A DNA stretch of 64,000 bases, from NCBI GenBank assembly GCA_964019135.1, contig OZ025248.1, positions 71,120,119-71,184,118 of the forward strand. Reading direction: 5' to 3'. Source of the DNA: Arenicola marina. Lineage: Eukaryota > Annelida > Polychaeta > Arenicolidae. Below, in pieces: positions 1 to 11,800 of the stretch (its first letter is position 1; each line of letters starts with the position of its first letter). The position numbers were made by a program, and so were the translations under genes. The notes below the pieces were generated by a model. That model was not told the DNA's origin. It did no database searches and saw only the letters and a list, made by a program, of their open reading frames with translations.

Positions 1-899
1 GACATCATTCGAGGTTTTGAAGGCGGCGACCCTTGGCGGGCGACCCCTGGTAACGCCCCCTGGCGGGCGACCCCTGGTAGCACCCCCTGCCAAAATACTC
101 AGCTCCTCATTATCTTATACCGCATTAAATTAACCAGTATTCTTTTTTGTCTCCTTTTTTTTCTTGCTATAACCTCAGCCTCTTCCGGTCTCAGACCTCA
201 GCCCCTTCCAGTCTCAGACCTCAGCCCCTTCCGGTCTCAGACCTCAGCCCCTTTCTGGTGTCAGACCTCAGCCCCTTTCGATCTCAGACCTCAGCCCCTT
301 CCGGTTTCAGACCTCAGCCCCTTTCGATCTCAGACCTCAGCCCCTTCCAGACTGAGACCTCAGCCTCTTCCGGTCTCAGATCTCAGCCCCTTCCGGTGTC
401 AGACCTCAGCCCCTTCCGGTCTCAGACCTCCCCCTCTTCCGGTCTCAGACCTCAACTCCTTTCCGGTGTCAGACCTCAGCCTCTTCCGGTCTCAGACCTC
501 AGCCCCTTCCGGTCTTAGACCTTAGTCCCTTCCGGTGTCAGACCTCAGCCCCTTCCGGTCTCAGACCTCAGCTCCTTCCGGTCTCAGACCTCATCCCCTT
601 CCGGTGTCAGACCTCAGTCCCTTCCGGTGTCAGACCTCAGTCCCTTCCAGTCTCAGACCTCAGCCCCTTCCGGTCTCAGACCTCAGTCCCTTCCGGTGTC
701 AGACCTCAGTCCCCTACTCTCCGCCACTCACTCCGGCCTTGGGTAATGCCTTACACAAATCCTGGTGCCTGTTGGTTTATAGCTGTTGGCACTGGGCGGT
801 CCCCCAGCCAGACATCATTCGAGGTTTTGTAGGCGGCGACCCTTGGCGGGCGACCCCTGGTAACGCCCCCTGGCGGGCGACCCCTGGTAGCACCCCCTG
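1..899. repeat. About 810-bp direct duplication enclosing a minisatellite
   Basis: Bases 1-89 recur almost exactly at 811-899. Both begin gacatcattcgagg and carry the gcgggcgacccctgg motif twice; one clear difference is gttttga against gttttgt. The window therefore appears to open inside a larger tandem duplication with a period of about 810 bp. A 23-bp minisatellite lies between the copies. No gene is seen here. Confidence 0.85.
172..715. repeat. 23-bp minisatellite (about 23 copies)
   Basis: The unit is approximately ggtctcagacctcagcccc plus ttcc, with scattered substitutions such as ggtgtcag and tcagtccc. Because 23 is not a multiple of 3, the open frames here run through all three phases and give a 23-residue periodic translation of Ser/Pro-rich text. 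These frames are products of the repeat and are not called as genes. Confidence 0.9.
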
Positions 900-3421
900 A
901 TAGCGCCGCCTGATGGTGCCCCCATGATGGTGCCCCCCGGTGGTGACCCCTGGCGTCCCCACCGCCGGACGTCGCGTGCGACTGAAATATTCATATACTA
1001 ACCGGGTAAGGGCGACGTGTGAAGAATATCATCCCTGACTAACAACTATCAAGGTCAACCAAGGTCGTCGCATCCCGGGGAGAAGGTGCGCGATAACCCG
1101 CCATTTCCAATGGGAGGGAAGGTGTGTGTGGGTGTGGGGTGGAGATAGGGGGATGGGGATCAGGGATCAAGGGATCAAGGATATTGGTGTAGGCGGGGGC
1201 AATCCTCAGGAAGCAAGACTTTTAAGAATTAAGCAGCCATTAAGTAAGTGTACTATTTACTGGATGGGGTGCGACTGAAAGGTTCTTATTTTGTTTTGGG
1301 TGGAGGCGGGGTAAGAGGGGGGGGGGGCAGGGAGCCCCCCCCCCCCGCCCACCGCCCACTGCACCCTGGATCAGCCTTTGGTTGCAGATATGTGAGAAGA
1401 AGGATGGAGCTGAGTAGAACCTTGTGTGGGCGTTTGTAGCACTGCCTGTGGTTGCGACGGGCAATACCAATGACCAACCGCATGGTATTGAGAATTTAAT
1501 GTAAATATGTGCTACCTGACACTTCTGTTTATGAATAAAATACCTTGCAACGGTTGTAAAGTTTATATTCTGCCACAATATCTCATAATAAGTATTGCAA
1601 TCTTGATAGATGGAATTTCTCAATGACGTTACATTCCCACCAAGATAAAACCCCGTCCCAGAATGTTCACACCACTCGGCGTGCTATAATAAACCTGTGG
1701 ATGATCGTATCAATCCCATCACACAATCGCAAGTGTCATATGAAACAGTCGCGTCTGAAAGATGGCACTTACTTTTAAATGGCACGAACCGATATAAGAC
1801 AGCGAAGTAAAAGAATTGCAATTTTGTTTCAAGAAACTTTCTGACAGGTAGCAGAAAAATTGACATCATTCATCGGCCGACAATCCGAACATATCTATCG
1901 AATTTGGCCTTGAAAGAAATTTCCAATACATTTATCTACAAGTATAATATATCTCGTTATTAACCGTGGTTGCACGTTCAGCTTGAACGCTATGTGCAAT
2001 GGCTGGCTATAGCGAATAATATTCTACGATGTTAAAACACAAGCCATATCTATCATTCAGCTGTTGCTCCGAAAGTAAAAGGTTATTTTCACATATCAAA
2101 TCCTTCATTGTCTTAACATTGCCCTTAACATACTAATTCCCAATTTTGAGGTGGCCGTTGGATATATGCATTCGTTCTTGGTAACCTCGTTAAATAAATG
2201 AAGTTAATGCCCCTCAAAAAAATCTAGTAAAAGACAGTCATGCTTTTTTATTGTAATAAAAAGGCCAAGCCAAAGACATTCTGATCAATTGCAGAGACCG
2301 GTTTATACTTTGACATCAGCTCTTCCCCGGAAAATCAGAAGATGTACCATAATGCATTTAGCTGATATTATTGACGCAATTGATATTGGCTAAATTGCGT
2401 TGGGTAGGGGTTGTGGAGGGTGCTGGGTGACGAAATAAAAATGTAATAAATCTCGTTACTTGAAGGGGAAGGGAATTGTAAGATATTAAATAACACGGGA
2501 ATATGATATATACCACAACCAATTCGGGTGGGGATGGTGGTGGGATGGGGGAATGGTGGCGTATGATAAACGATACGTTAATCGTCTGTATTTGTGCGAA
2601 AATAAATATGAGTAATTGTAAATATATACCACTTCAAGGTTGCTTAATTCCACCATTATCCAAGGATATCTGAAATATGAATACGTTTCTTTTTAAATAT
2701 CATTCTTTTTTATTCGTGCAATAAGAGTATCCACAACAAAGGTCGTCTGACAGATAAATATGCCGACAAGAGAAACCGCCGGACCACCGCCACACGATAC
2801 CCATACTGTGGTTTGCATTGGATTAGAGAGTCCCTTGATGCACTGGAGACACTCATCCATGATTCACAGACGATATGAATGGACGTTCTGATTAGTCATC
2901 CGGTTCGAATTGGATATAGATATACAGAAACAATAAGCAGGGAGATGGCCGGAAGGGTAGGGGACGGGGGGGTAGGGTGGTGGGGGGGGGGGGCGTTGTG
3001 GTTGTGGTTGTGGTGTGGTCGTGTTCCCGGTAGAAGGGCCAAGGTTCACGGTCCATGTTGTTATGGCTCACGCTGATAGTAAGATGGTTGTGGCACGAAT
3101 TGACTAATCAGAAAGTCAATATAAATTTTGTATCCGAATAATATAATAATTGCCGGTTTGTTGCCCCATAGACACAGAGGAGTGTTGCTGTCATATCGGT
3201 GACGGATTCCGTAACCGCTATGCTACGTATGGTCTGTTGTTGCTTCTACCCAGATTGTGCGTATTCCACGCATCATAGTAGACACAATTAATAATATAAA
3301 AGAAAACACTTAATTCGGGTGACACATACCATTCCCCCGCCCTCTGGATCCGCCCTAGGGTATATATATGTATACTATATAGATTATTTATTAAACGTAA
3401 TTAAGTTTTATGCCGCTTCTC
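900..3421. other. Stretch without a recognisable gene
   Basis: No coding exon, RNA gene or transposon could be supported. Visible features are G and C homopolymer runs (1317-1327, 1335-1346, 2982-2993) and purine-rich low-complexity sequence near 1110-1190 and 2960-3020. The small open frames overlap these low-complexity tracts and have no family resemblance. Confidence 0.5.
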
Positions 3422-3538
3422 TACATGTAAGGGCTAAACTGGGCCATGGTGAAGGATGAATGGGGGAAACATGCCCAAGATTAGGTGTCGAACCCAGGGC
3501 CTATTGATGTGAGGTCTAGTGTGTTATTCATTACAGCA
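3422..3538 (-). mobile_element. tRNA-derived SINE, degenerate copy
   Basis: Read on the minus strand, this matches the SINE at 7419-7587 and 21437-21605. The order is a diverged A-box area, the phrase caataggccctgggttcga, then the catgtttccccc and ggcccagtttagcc segments. The B-box reads GGTTCGACACC, close to the polymerase III consensus. It is more diverged than the two plus-strand copies. The real element ends may lie a few bases outside the given limits. Confidence 0.7.
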
Positions 3539-4489
3539 GGGAAACTCCACCCATAAAGAGTTGTAAGTAAGCAGCCAAAATACATCACTCACCACGGTGG
3601 ATCGCCGATTTCTCTGGTATATGTTATATAATCCTGTATCATCATGTCGAACTTCCCCTACCCGTGAACTATCATAAGATTATAATATTCTCCTAAATCC
3701 AAGCCTTGAGACATTTTGTGTCATTTTATTCAAGCTACATAGCCGGCACGATAGAAGGACATGGAGTTATTGCCCCTTGGTATTAAAGAAAACTGCCACC
3801 ACGAGTTATGCTTATACATTCATATATACTCTTCGATCCGTAATTGCAGGATCTGCAACTCCCAACGCCCCACTTCCTTCTCTATTACCTATTGGGCATT
3901 CTACAATAATAGCAAGAGCACTTCAACGTAAGTACCCTGTGTGCCTGACGGTCTAAACTTCAACAATATATTAAAGCAAGACTATAAGGGAAGAACAGTG
4001 ATAGCAGTGGGGGTTGGCCCGTAGGTGGGTTAGGGGGGGGGGGGGGCGTGTGTGTATGTGGGGTGAAGGGGGGGGGACATTTTGAGATGTTGAGTACGTA
4101 ATCAGCGAGGTTTGTATGGAGTCACACCTCCGTCCTCGTGTCCAAGTTCATGTATGTCATGAGATCCCTTCTGACCCCTTAAATTTCACTATTCATGATT
4201 CCAGCGTCCCGGGCCTACACGTCTAGGGCGTGAGGGCTCCTCCCCGAAGCCATTGAGATGCCCGTCACCAGTCTGGGCCTCGCGGGTTGCTCCTGTGATC
4301 GGCCCCGCCGACCCACCGACCCACCTACCCCCCCCCCCCCCCCACTACCTACCCCCGGACTCCGAATCCTGTTGCGTTTGATATCCAGCCCCTTGTTCCC
4401 TAGCTAGCCGGCCTCCCCTCCCCCTCTTTCTTTTTGTTCTGTCGCGCTCCGTTGTCCAAACCCTTTGTATTTTGTATTTAGTGCCTATC
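3539..4489. other. Stretch without a recognisable gene
   Basis: No exon, RNA gene or repeat relation was found. It contains a 14-base G run (4033-4046) and a 16-base C run (4328-4343), the second flanked by C/T-rich sequence. Confidence 0.45.
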
Positions 4490-5120
4490 CTCCAAAGTAC
4501 AGAATTGTCTGTCCTGTCTGTAGCTTACAATAAAATTTAGAAGTGACCGCCAGCTACGATCACGCCGCTAAACCAGGCGGCTGCCCTTTTTTGGAGGTGT
4601 GTCCGCGATTGACAAATGAGGTTGCGATATTCTAAATAAATTCAAACCGGAAAGGACGCCTACTGTGTGAGCAACACAAGAGTGCGGGATCATCGCAAAT
4701 ATAAACGGCCGCGATTCTAACTGCAATCATGGCTTTTTTACGAAGACAATTGGGGACAAATCGTTTTTCTATGAACTACTAAGTGTATGATCTACTGGGC
4801 GGCTTGGAACTGCCGCAATTCATCCGCAAATCGCGGCCCTGATCTCTCGTTTCACGCGTTTTCCCTAAAGGGTACCTCCATTGTGAAGAGTTCCCTCGGC
4901 GAGATAACTTCCAGTTCTAAGGTAAGGCGGCGCCATATGAAGTGTCACAATATACGTCACTTGCTCCGGCAAAATGGCGCGCTGATCGACATTGATGCGG
5001 GCGGGTTGGCTTATTATTTTTCCCCTTACCAGTCGGTCGAAACGATGAGTTAACACTGGGTAAATTATTTTTAGGGTGTAAACTTTCGGTGCAGATCGCG
5101 ATTAGATTAGGTTGGACACC
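4490..5120. repeat. Dispersed repeat family R1, copy 1 (interrupted by a LINE)
   Basis: This stretch aligns along its length with 23525-24127. Shared landmarks in the same order are acaataaaatttagaagtga, ggaggcgcgtccgcgattga (one variant base here), ttcaaaccggaaa, tgtgagcaacacaagag, ggcggcgccatatga, caaaatggcgc and cagatcgcgattaaattagg (variants here). Small open frames on both strands are shared by the two copies, which shows they are the translated repeat. The copy breaks off where the LINE at 5121 begins. The family is not recognised; it could be the end of a larger transposon. Confidence 0.8.
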
Positions 5121-6354
5121 CACTTTAACAAATTTATATTCATTAGAGAAAGGTCAAAGTCTACTGATGCGCTTAGTTGAAGACTCCAAAAATGCATTAG
5201 ATAATAATCAAGTTATGGGAGCTATACTAATGGATCTCTCAAAAGCATTCGATTGTCTTCCACATAGATTATTGATTACCAAGATGAACGCTTATGGCAT
5301 AAGTAAACAATCATGTACGCTAGTTGCAAGCTATCTTACGAACCGCGAACAGAGGGTAAAACTAGGACATAATCGGAGCGAGTGGCTTACCCTCAAGAAA
5401 GGAGCACCACAGGGATCTGTTTTTGGTCCACATCTGTATAATGTATTTACGAATGACCTGCTTGTATCCACCGCACGGGGAACCGATAAGTATAATTATG
5501 CCGATGATAATACTGTGGCGGCTCAAGGTAAGGAGTTTAACAAGGTTAAAGTAACTCTAGAGAAGGCGTTATCGGAGATAACAACGTGGTTCGTCGACAA
5601 TTACATGAAAGCGAACCCAAGTAAGTACCAGGCAATCGTGTTTGAAAAGAGAAACGAATTAAGTCAGCACAGATCGTTTTCGATTTCTGGAACAGAACTG
5701 GCAGCACAACAGGAAGTAACATTACTAGGTATTCAACTGGACGCTAGGTTAACTTTCGGCAACCATATATCAAGTTTATGCAAGAAGGCTGGAAAAAGTC
5801 TCAATGTCTTAGCTAGAGTTTCTAAATTAATGTATGTTGACAGCAAACTTACGTTATTTCATGCTTTTATTCTTTCACATTTTAATTATTGTCCCGTTGT
5901 ATGGCATTTTTGTGATATGAAAAATATGCGTAAGATTGAAAAGATACAGGAGCGGGCATTGAGGTATGTGTTTAATGACTTTAGATCAGAATACGCAGAG
6001 TTGAGGAAGAGAGCGGGTAGACCATTGCTATATGTTGAACGATTGCGCTGCATATCATTAGAAGTTTACAAGAGTATCAACAAGATTGGGCCTAGTTATC
6101 TTCAGGACATGTATAACGTGAAGGAAAACAATTACATTTTAAAAAATGGGCCAAATTTATGTATGCCACGCGTTAAGACAACAGCTTATGGCCATAATTC
6201 ATTGAAGTATCAAGGTAGCAAGCTATGGAACATGCTCAACAAGGAAACGAAGTTAGCCAAATCTGCCAAGCAATTTAAAACAACGCTGTCAACCTCGGAT
6301 GTGTTCTTGTGTCACTGTAATTCGTGCACATTATGTAACATAGCTAATGGGTAA
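5121..6354 (+). CDS. LINE reverse transcriptase, C-terminal part
   Basis: This open frame of about 410 codons has no internal stop. It copies element RNA into DNA at the insertion site. RT motifs appear in order: motif A in AILMDLSKAFDCLPH, motif B in GAPQGSVFGP, and the catalytic motif C NYADDNT (YADD). The post-RT thumb region follows, with HFNYCPVVWHF and KIEKIQERALR. The C-terminus ends in a cysteine cluster, CHCNSCTLC, as in many Jockey/CR1/L2-clade proteins. The frame continues upstream into flanking repeat and has no ATG that belongs to the element, so it is probably not translated independently. The lack of stops suggests a young insertion. Clade assignment is from motif style only. 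Confidence 0.88.
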
Positions 6355-6522
6355 GGTTTTATGAGATGCAAAGATTGTTATATTTTCATTGTCATATGTA
6401 TATATATCTCATCCGCTCATGTCATTTTATCATTGTCGGTCAATAGCACGTGTGCTAATGTTTATTGTTGACTTTTACATACCGACATTAAATAAAACTT
6501 TATCTTATCTTATCTTATCTTA
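5121..6522 (+). mobile_element. 5'-truncated non-LTR retrotransposon (LINE, Jockey/CR1-like)
   Basis: The element has the 3' two-thirds of a LINE ORF2, a short 3' UTR with aataaa, and a 3' tail of TTATC repeats at about 6499-6522, typical of elements that prime on a short 3' repeat. The 5' part (endonuclease and the start of the RT) is missing and the left edge joins dispersed repeat R1, the usual result of incomplete target-primed reverse transcription. The left boundary is placed between 5119 and 5145 by comparison with the other R1 copy. Confidence 0.85.
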
Positions 6523-7418
6523 AGGTGTCGCACATAATGACTATAGTACCGAGAGGGATAAGAAAGTCCAACTGTGCTGGCGGTGTTTTACAGATTTTAA
6601 TAGATACAATTTAATTAAAAACAAAATATTTGTTCTTTATTTCTCTTGTTTGTGTTGTAACAACGAAACACGCAGCAGCGTGCAATTATTTCGACACAGA
6701 GTGTTATAATAGACTAAATTATCACTCATAAATTTACCGTTTTCACTAGCTTAGAGTTACTTTAAAAACATTATTAGTTAAGAACCAATGCAGGCTGCAC
6801 AAACACAAGCATGGGTGTACACTACATAACCAAAATAATATGGATAGGAGCTACCAAAAAAATGCGAGCGTATATTTATTAATTCAGATATTCCGAGGGG
6901 ATACATCTAGATTAGTATTCAAAATTAATCTCACTTCGGCTTACCATAAAGAATATCTTTGGCGGGATGACGTATACCATGCACGTGCTTCTTATTCGGT
7001 TGCTTAGGAACTCCAATTTTGGCGTCATGTTTATAACATTTTTACGTCACAACTACTTACTATGACAGCAGCCGATGGACGGTCACCAAGAGGCTCTCCT
7101 TGGCAACAGACATTTACCGCGTCGCTTATAACTTAACTTTTTGAAGTATACATCCAGTGTTAACATTGAATAATTTATTGGGTAATATTTTGGGGCAGCT
7201 GATTTAATTATCAAAGACATGACATAATAGGCTCCGTCCACATTGCTCCTTGCTCCTTGCTTGAATATATTTACGTGCAGCTGATATTGACTCCGAATCC
7301 GAAAACCTCTCATGGGGGCTGTTACGCGAAATGAAAGTCGTAAGCCTATGCTTGAAATGGACTTTGAATATGCATGCATGTTACCTTAAGAGCTCGCTTG
7401 CGCTCGCTATGAACGTCA
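6523..7418. other. Stretch without a recognisable gene
   Basis: This is AT-rich sequence 3' of the LINE. The first bases (aaggtgtcgcaca) resemble aaggtgtcacaac at 24175 in the uninterrupted R1 copy, so the repeat may resume here for a short distance. Nothing else was supported. Confidence 0.4.
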
Positions 7419-7587
7419 TTGTAGGTTTTAGCGCACTAGACCGCAGATCAATAGGTCCTGGGTTCGAATCCGGGCTCGGGCACCTAATCTGGGGCATGTT
7501 TCATTTCTTCATCCTTCATCGTCTCGGGAGGTTCCTTGGCCCAATTTAGCCTGTATGTGCACAAAAGTGGCCTAAAACACCAACATT
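7419..7587 (+). mobile_element. tRNA-derived SINE, copy 1
   Basis: It has an internal polymerase III promoter: an A-box-like tagcgcactagac and a perfect B-box ggttcgaatcc 40 bases downstream. The tRNA-like head ends in gggctcgggcac. A non-tRNA body follows, with the landmarks ggggcatgtttcat, ggttccttggcccaattta and gtgcacaaaagtggcctaaa. The same head and body recur at 21437-21605, and in inverted orientation at 3422 and 10243. The poorly tRNA-like 5' arm and the shared body make it a SINE and not a functional tRNA gene. Confidence 0.88.
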
Positions 7588-8235
7588 CCATTCATTGTAG
7601 GTTTATCTTACCTTCTAACCCGATTACTCATTTTGTAAGAACAAGCCAAAAGTTACATTTTTTTTTTAACGAACCCAAAGGGGCACACCGAGGGGGTACG
7701 CCCCCCTCCCCCCCCCCCCCCCCCAACCCACCCACCTACTGTCCGGATGGTGTAACTTGCAATACGCTGTTTACCACTGTGACGAGCAGCCACGGACCGA
7801 ATGGTAAGAGGGAACTAAGATATTTCATTTTTTGATCTGTGTTCTGGCCTAAGGGTGGGCACGGCGGTGTCAGCAGCTCCTGTGTGGAGTGAGGGAATAG
7901 AGGTAGGTGGTAGCGGAGAGGGGTGGGGGGGGGGGGGCAGAGAGGGTCGGTATGGAGGGAGGGGCAGGTGGGCGGGTCGAGTCTGTGAGGTCAGCCCGTT
8001 GTCGCGACACCAAATCATCGGGCACTGGTTACCATAGAAGGTTGGCAGTTTCCTGACGGGGAGGGGGGGGGGGGGCTAAGAGACCAAAAGAGTGGGAGAG
8101 ATAAAGAGAGAGAGAGATAGAGCAGGGGGTGGGGAGGTGTAGAGGGGAGGAGTCGGCTGGCGGTGTGGGACTAGCATGGCCTAAGGGAGGGGGGGGGGGG
8201 TAGCCAAGGAGAGCGTCCGTCAGTGGGCGGAGGCG
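7588..8235. other. G/C-run-rich stretch upstream of the peptide-precursor promoter
   Basis: It holds a 17-base C run (7708-7724) and G runs at 7925-7937, 8063-8075 and 8189-8200, with GA-rich sequence around 8090-8130. No exon is seen. The open frames on both strands are Pro/Gly-rich low-complexity translations. Confidence 0.5.
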
Positions 8236-8402
8236 CTGGTGACGTCTTGCGGCGGCCAGCCAATGAGAAGTCGGCTTACAGTCGTGGGTCGGGGGGTCCG
8301 GCGAGCGTTGCAGGGCGGCGGCATGACATGGGCGTGTGGGGGGTTGGCGGACGTTTGGCGTCAATATAAGAGCGGCTCTGTCAGAGGCCACGGTGTTCAT
8401 TT
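8236..8402 (+). promoter_or_regulatory. Core promoter of the peptide-precursor gene (CRE-like, CCAAT, TATA, Inr)
   Basis: Elements in order: a CRE-like TGACGTCT at 8240-8247, a CCAAT box at 8260-8264, a TATA-like ATATAAG at 8364-8370, and an initiator-like TCATTT at 8398-8403, about 30 bases after the TATA start. From this predicted start to the coding ATG at 8675 I find no other ATG. CRE-driven TATA promoters are common in neuropeptide genes. The motif matches are direct; the activity is inferred. Confidence 0.6.
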
Positions 8403-8674
8403 CACTTGCTTTTTGTTGAAAACACGCAGTTTGCTGCCAGCTCTATTTCTATTCCGTTGTTCGTCGAGATTTTTCCACGACCACCGACGGCGAAGCCAAG
8501 GACCAACGGAAAACGCCGGAATATCTTGGAACCAAAAGCAACTGCGTAATAATTAAGCAAAGACGCGACTAATTATCAGCTGACGCAGCAAGTTATCGTG
8601 ACCTTCACTTCTATACCTTCACTTCTATCTCAGTCTATATAATATCCAAGGAGAGACTACAGACCTCACTAATC

Positions 8675-8857
8675 ATGTGCAGAAGTTGTTTACTGGTGGC
8701 CTTGTCGCTCGTGACTCTCGGCTGCCTCGTCCAGTTTCCAATCTCCAGCGCCAGATCAGTCTCACAACCCACGTGGTTGTCACCAGATGGCGCCCCAATC
8801 GACTCGCCCGTGAACCAGGACAACACAGACAACTTCCGGTCAATTTTAAAACAGAGG
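8675..8857 (+). CDS. Peptide precursor exon 1 (signal peptide)
   Basis: This exon has 61 codons from the first ATG after the predicted start site. It ends with codon AGG followed by the consensus donor GTAAGT at 8858. It encodes the signal peptide and the first part of the spacer, including an acidic/polar run ([17 protein letters not shown]). Reading past the donor gives a stop within 13 codons, as expected for an intron. Confidence 0.75.
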
Positions 8858-11800
8858 GTAAGTACACCGTGTCTTGTCAATTTTCTTGAAGCATGATTAT
8901 TACAAGCCGTGACGAAGGCTTGGAGTGGCCTTATTGTCTACGACCAAGCGCCTTTCGCTCTCCTAAAGTATATTCATCGATCCAGCAAAGGCACAATGAC
9001 TTGACGGACACTCCATACAGGCTCGATTTAAAATATATTTTGTTTTTATGTAACTAACAGGACGCACCCCAATATTTCATGTTTCACCCGACGGACTATC
9101 AAATATGCAGGCAATATTTATCTGAATGCAGGGACGGATCCAGATATTCTGGATAGGAGGTGGGGCTCTTTCGAAAGGTGGCGTTTTGTGTGCATGTGTG
9201 CTCTGCAGTGCACAGTGTGTGTGTGTGTGTGGGGGGGGGGGGGGGGTTGACAGCTCAAGGAGAAAATAGAGCGACGATATCTATTCCTCGATGATATTGC
9301 AATTGAGCACTGGAATGAGGTACAATACCAAACAGTGATTAATATATGCCCACGCCAGGTAGTCGTATCTTAGTATTCTTGTTTAATTGATTTTCATTAT
9401 TTTAGTACCTTTTTTTAGTTACGACTTTAATGCAACGTTGGCAACGCTTAGAATTGGAGCCTGCCATGAACAACTTGACTCTTCTTTGGCATGTCTGACC
9501 CACATAGTCTAAAATAGTTCGCAATACCAAGATCAAATTATATATCCACTAAATTCACCCAACAGTTGTGGGAGATTATTAGGAGAAGTATTGCTGTATG
9601 AGCAGCGTGACGTCACCCCAAAGCGTCACAGACACACTCCGTGGCTAATTGTTAGCAGGGCGTGCTTCCACCCGTAAGAAAAGAAGGCAGGATGGGGGTT
9701 CCAAAATGAGTAATAATATTTGGTGGGCGTGGTAGAAAAAAAGGAGCAAGAATGGTATATGAAAGGTTCACGAGAGGATGACGAGTTTCTATCTTCCATC
9801 TTCTTCAAGCTCACGTCGCTTTAACCAATTCTGGTGATATCGCGTCAATGGGAGACGGAAAGGAGGAGGTGAGCCATGTCTGCGGTGCAACCCGCTCCTC
9901 CGTGCGAAGAAGGACATGTAATGTGTACCGTGCGACCACACAGACATGGCCACGGCGGGGCGCGAACCACAGATCTACGTGCCGTCAGGCTCTCAATGAA
10001 AGCGCTCTAACCCTCTATTCTAACATGGAAAAATGAAGAAGAGCAGCGATGGGTTCGCCTGCGCAAGAGGAACGCTTAGAAAGTACCAGAGAAAAAAGGC
10101 AATGGGCAGACTGAGTGCCAAGATAAGGGGCGGCGAGAGTGCCATGATAGGGTCAGGAGAATGGCGGTGCTAGGAGAGGTTGATACGGAGTTAGAAATTA
10201 CCTTCTTCACAAGAAAGAGAGGACCAGAATAGAAGATATTATGTGTTGGTGTTTTAGGCTTTTTTTTTCACACAAGAGCTAAACTGGACAAAGGAACCTC
10301 AACGGATGATGAAAGGTGGAGGGATGAAACATGCCCCATATAAGGTACCCGCAATTATTGATCTGCGGTCTAGATTGTTAACCACTACATCAGGAAGGCT
10401 CCTTCCAAAAGAGAAGAAGAGAGAGTGGACGGAATTACTAGAGAAGATTTGGAAACCGGGGGTGGGGGGGGGGGGGTGGCGGGTGTCCGAAGACAAAGGA
10501 GTGTCTGGGGTCGGATTCATGAGAATCATCTGGGCCGAGGCCGGTGCCACTCGTTCGAAGCATCAAGTCCGAGGTAGGTTCCCGACTCATGTGAAGCATC
10601 AAGTCCGAGGTAGGTTCCCGACTCATGTGAAGCATGAGGTCCGAGGTTGGTTCCCGACTCATGTGAAGCATCAAGTCCGAGGTTGGTGCCCGAATCATGT
10701 GAAGCATCAAGTCCGAGGTTGGTGCTCGAATAATGTGAAGCATCTGGTCCGAGGTTGGTTCCCGAATCATGTGAAGCATCAAGTCCGAGGTTGGTGCCCG
10801 AATCACGTGAAGCATCAAGTCCGAGGTTGGTGCCCGAATCATGTGAAGCATCAAGTCCGAGGTTGGTGCCCGAATCATGTGAAGCATCAAGTCCGAGGTT
10901 GGTGCTCGAATAATGTGAAGCATCAAGTCTGAGGTTGGTGCCCGAATAATGTGAAGCATCTGGTCCGAGGTTGGTTCCCGAATCATGTGAAGCATCAAGT
11001 CCGAGGTTGGTGCCCGAATCACGTGAAGCATCAGGTCCGAGGTTGGTGTACGAATCATGTGAAGCATCAAGTCCGAGGTTGGTGCCCGAATCATGTGAAG
11101 CATCAAGTCCGAGGTTGGTGCCCGAATCACGTGAAGCATCAGGTCCGAGGTTGGTTCCCAACTCATGTGAAGCATGAGGTCCGAGGTTGGTTTCCGACTC
11201 ATGTGAAGCATCTGGTCCGATGTTGGTGCCCGACTCATGTGAAGCATTTGGGCCAAGCCCGGGGCCAGAACTCATGTGAAGCATTGGAGCCGAGGGCTGG
11301 CGACGCCTCGCAACGTTAGATTATTTATCGGTCACCGTAGACATAAATACAGGCTACAGTATATTTATTATATTATAGTATATATCTATTGTTTCTTTGG
11401 GGGGGAGCATTTCGGCCCCAAAAAAGGGAGGCCTGGGCCGGGAGCCCCTCCCCACCCATCCCCGGGATCCATCCCTGGGATGTGTTCAATATGGAGAAGT
11501 CCTGTTCCTATGGAAGCTCTCAGGGGACATGGTTGATAATATTTCTTCAACCCTACTCTACTTAATATCTCGAGATCTCGACTTATTATCACGCGATTCG
11601 CCTTACTAAGTAAAGACCTCCACTTATTATCTCGAGATCTCGACTTATTAAGTAGAGATCTCGACTTATTATCTCGAGATCTCGACTTATTATCTCGTGA
11701 TCTCGACTTATTAAGTAGATACCTCGACTTATTAAGTAGATACCTCGACTTATTTTCTCGAGATCTCGACTTATTAAGTAGAGATCTCGACTTATTATCT

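Noticed and set aside
7440-7500. Functional tRNA gene
   Set aside because: The B-box is perfect, but the acceptor and D arms do not pair well and the same body follows another copy at 21437, so it is a SINE.
10438-11319. Frames of 122-272 codons on both strands
   Set aside because: They are translations of the 36-bp minisatellite; both strands are open at once and the ends run into low-complexity sequence or a SINE.
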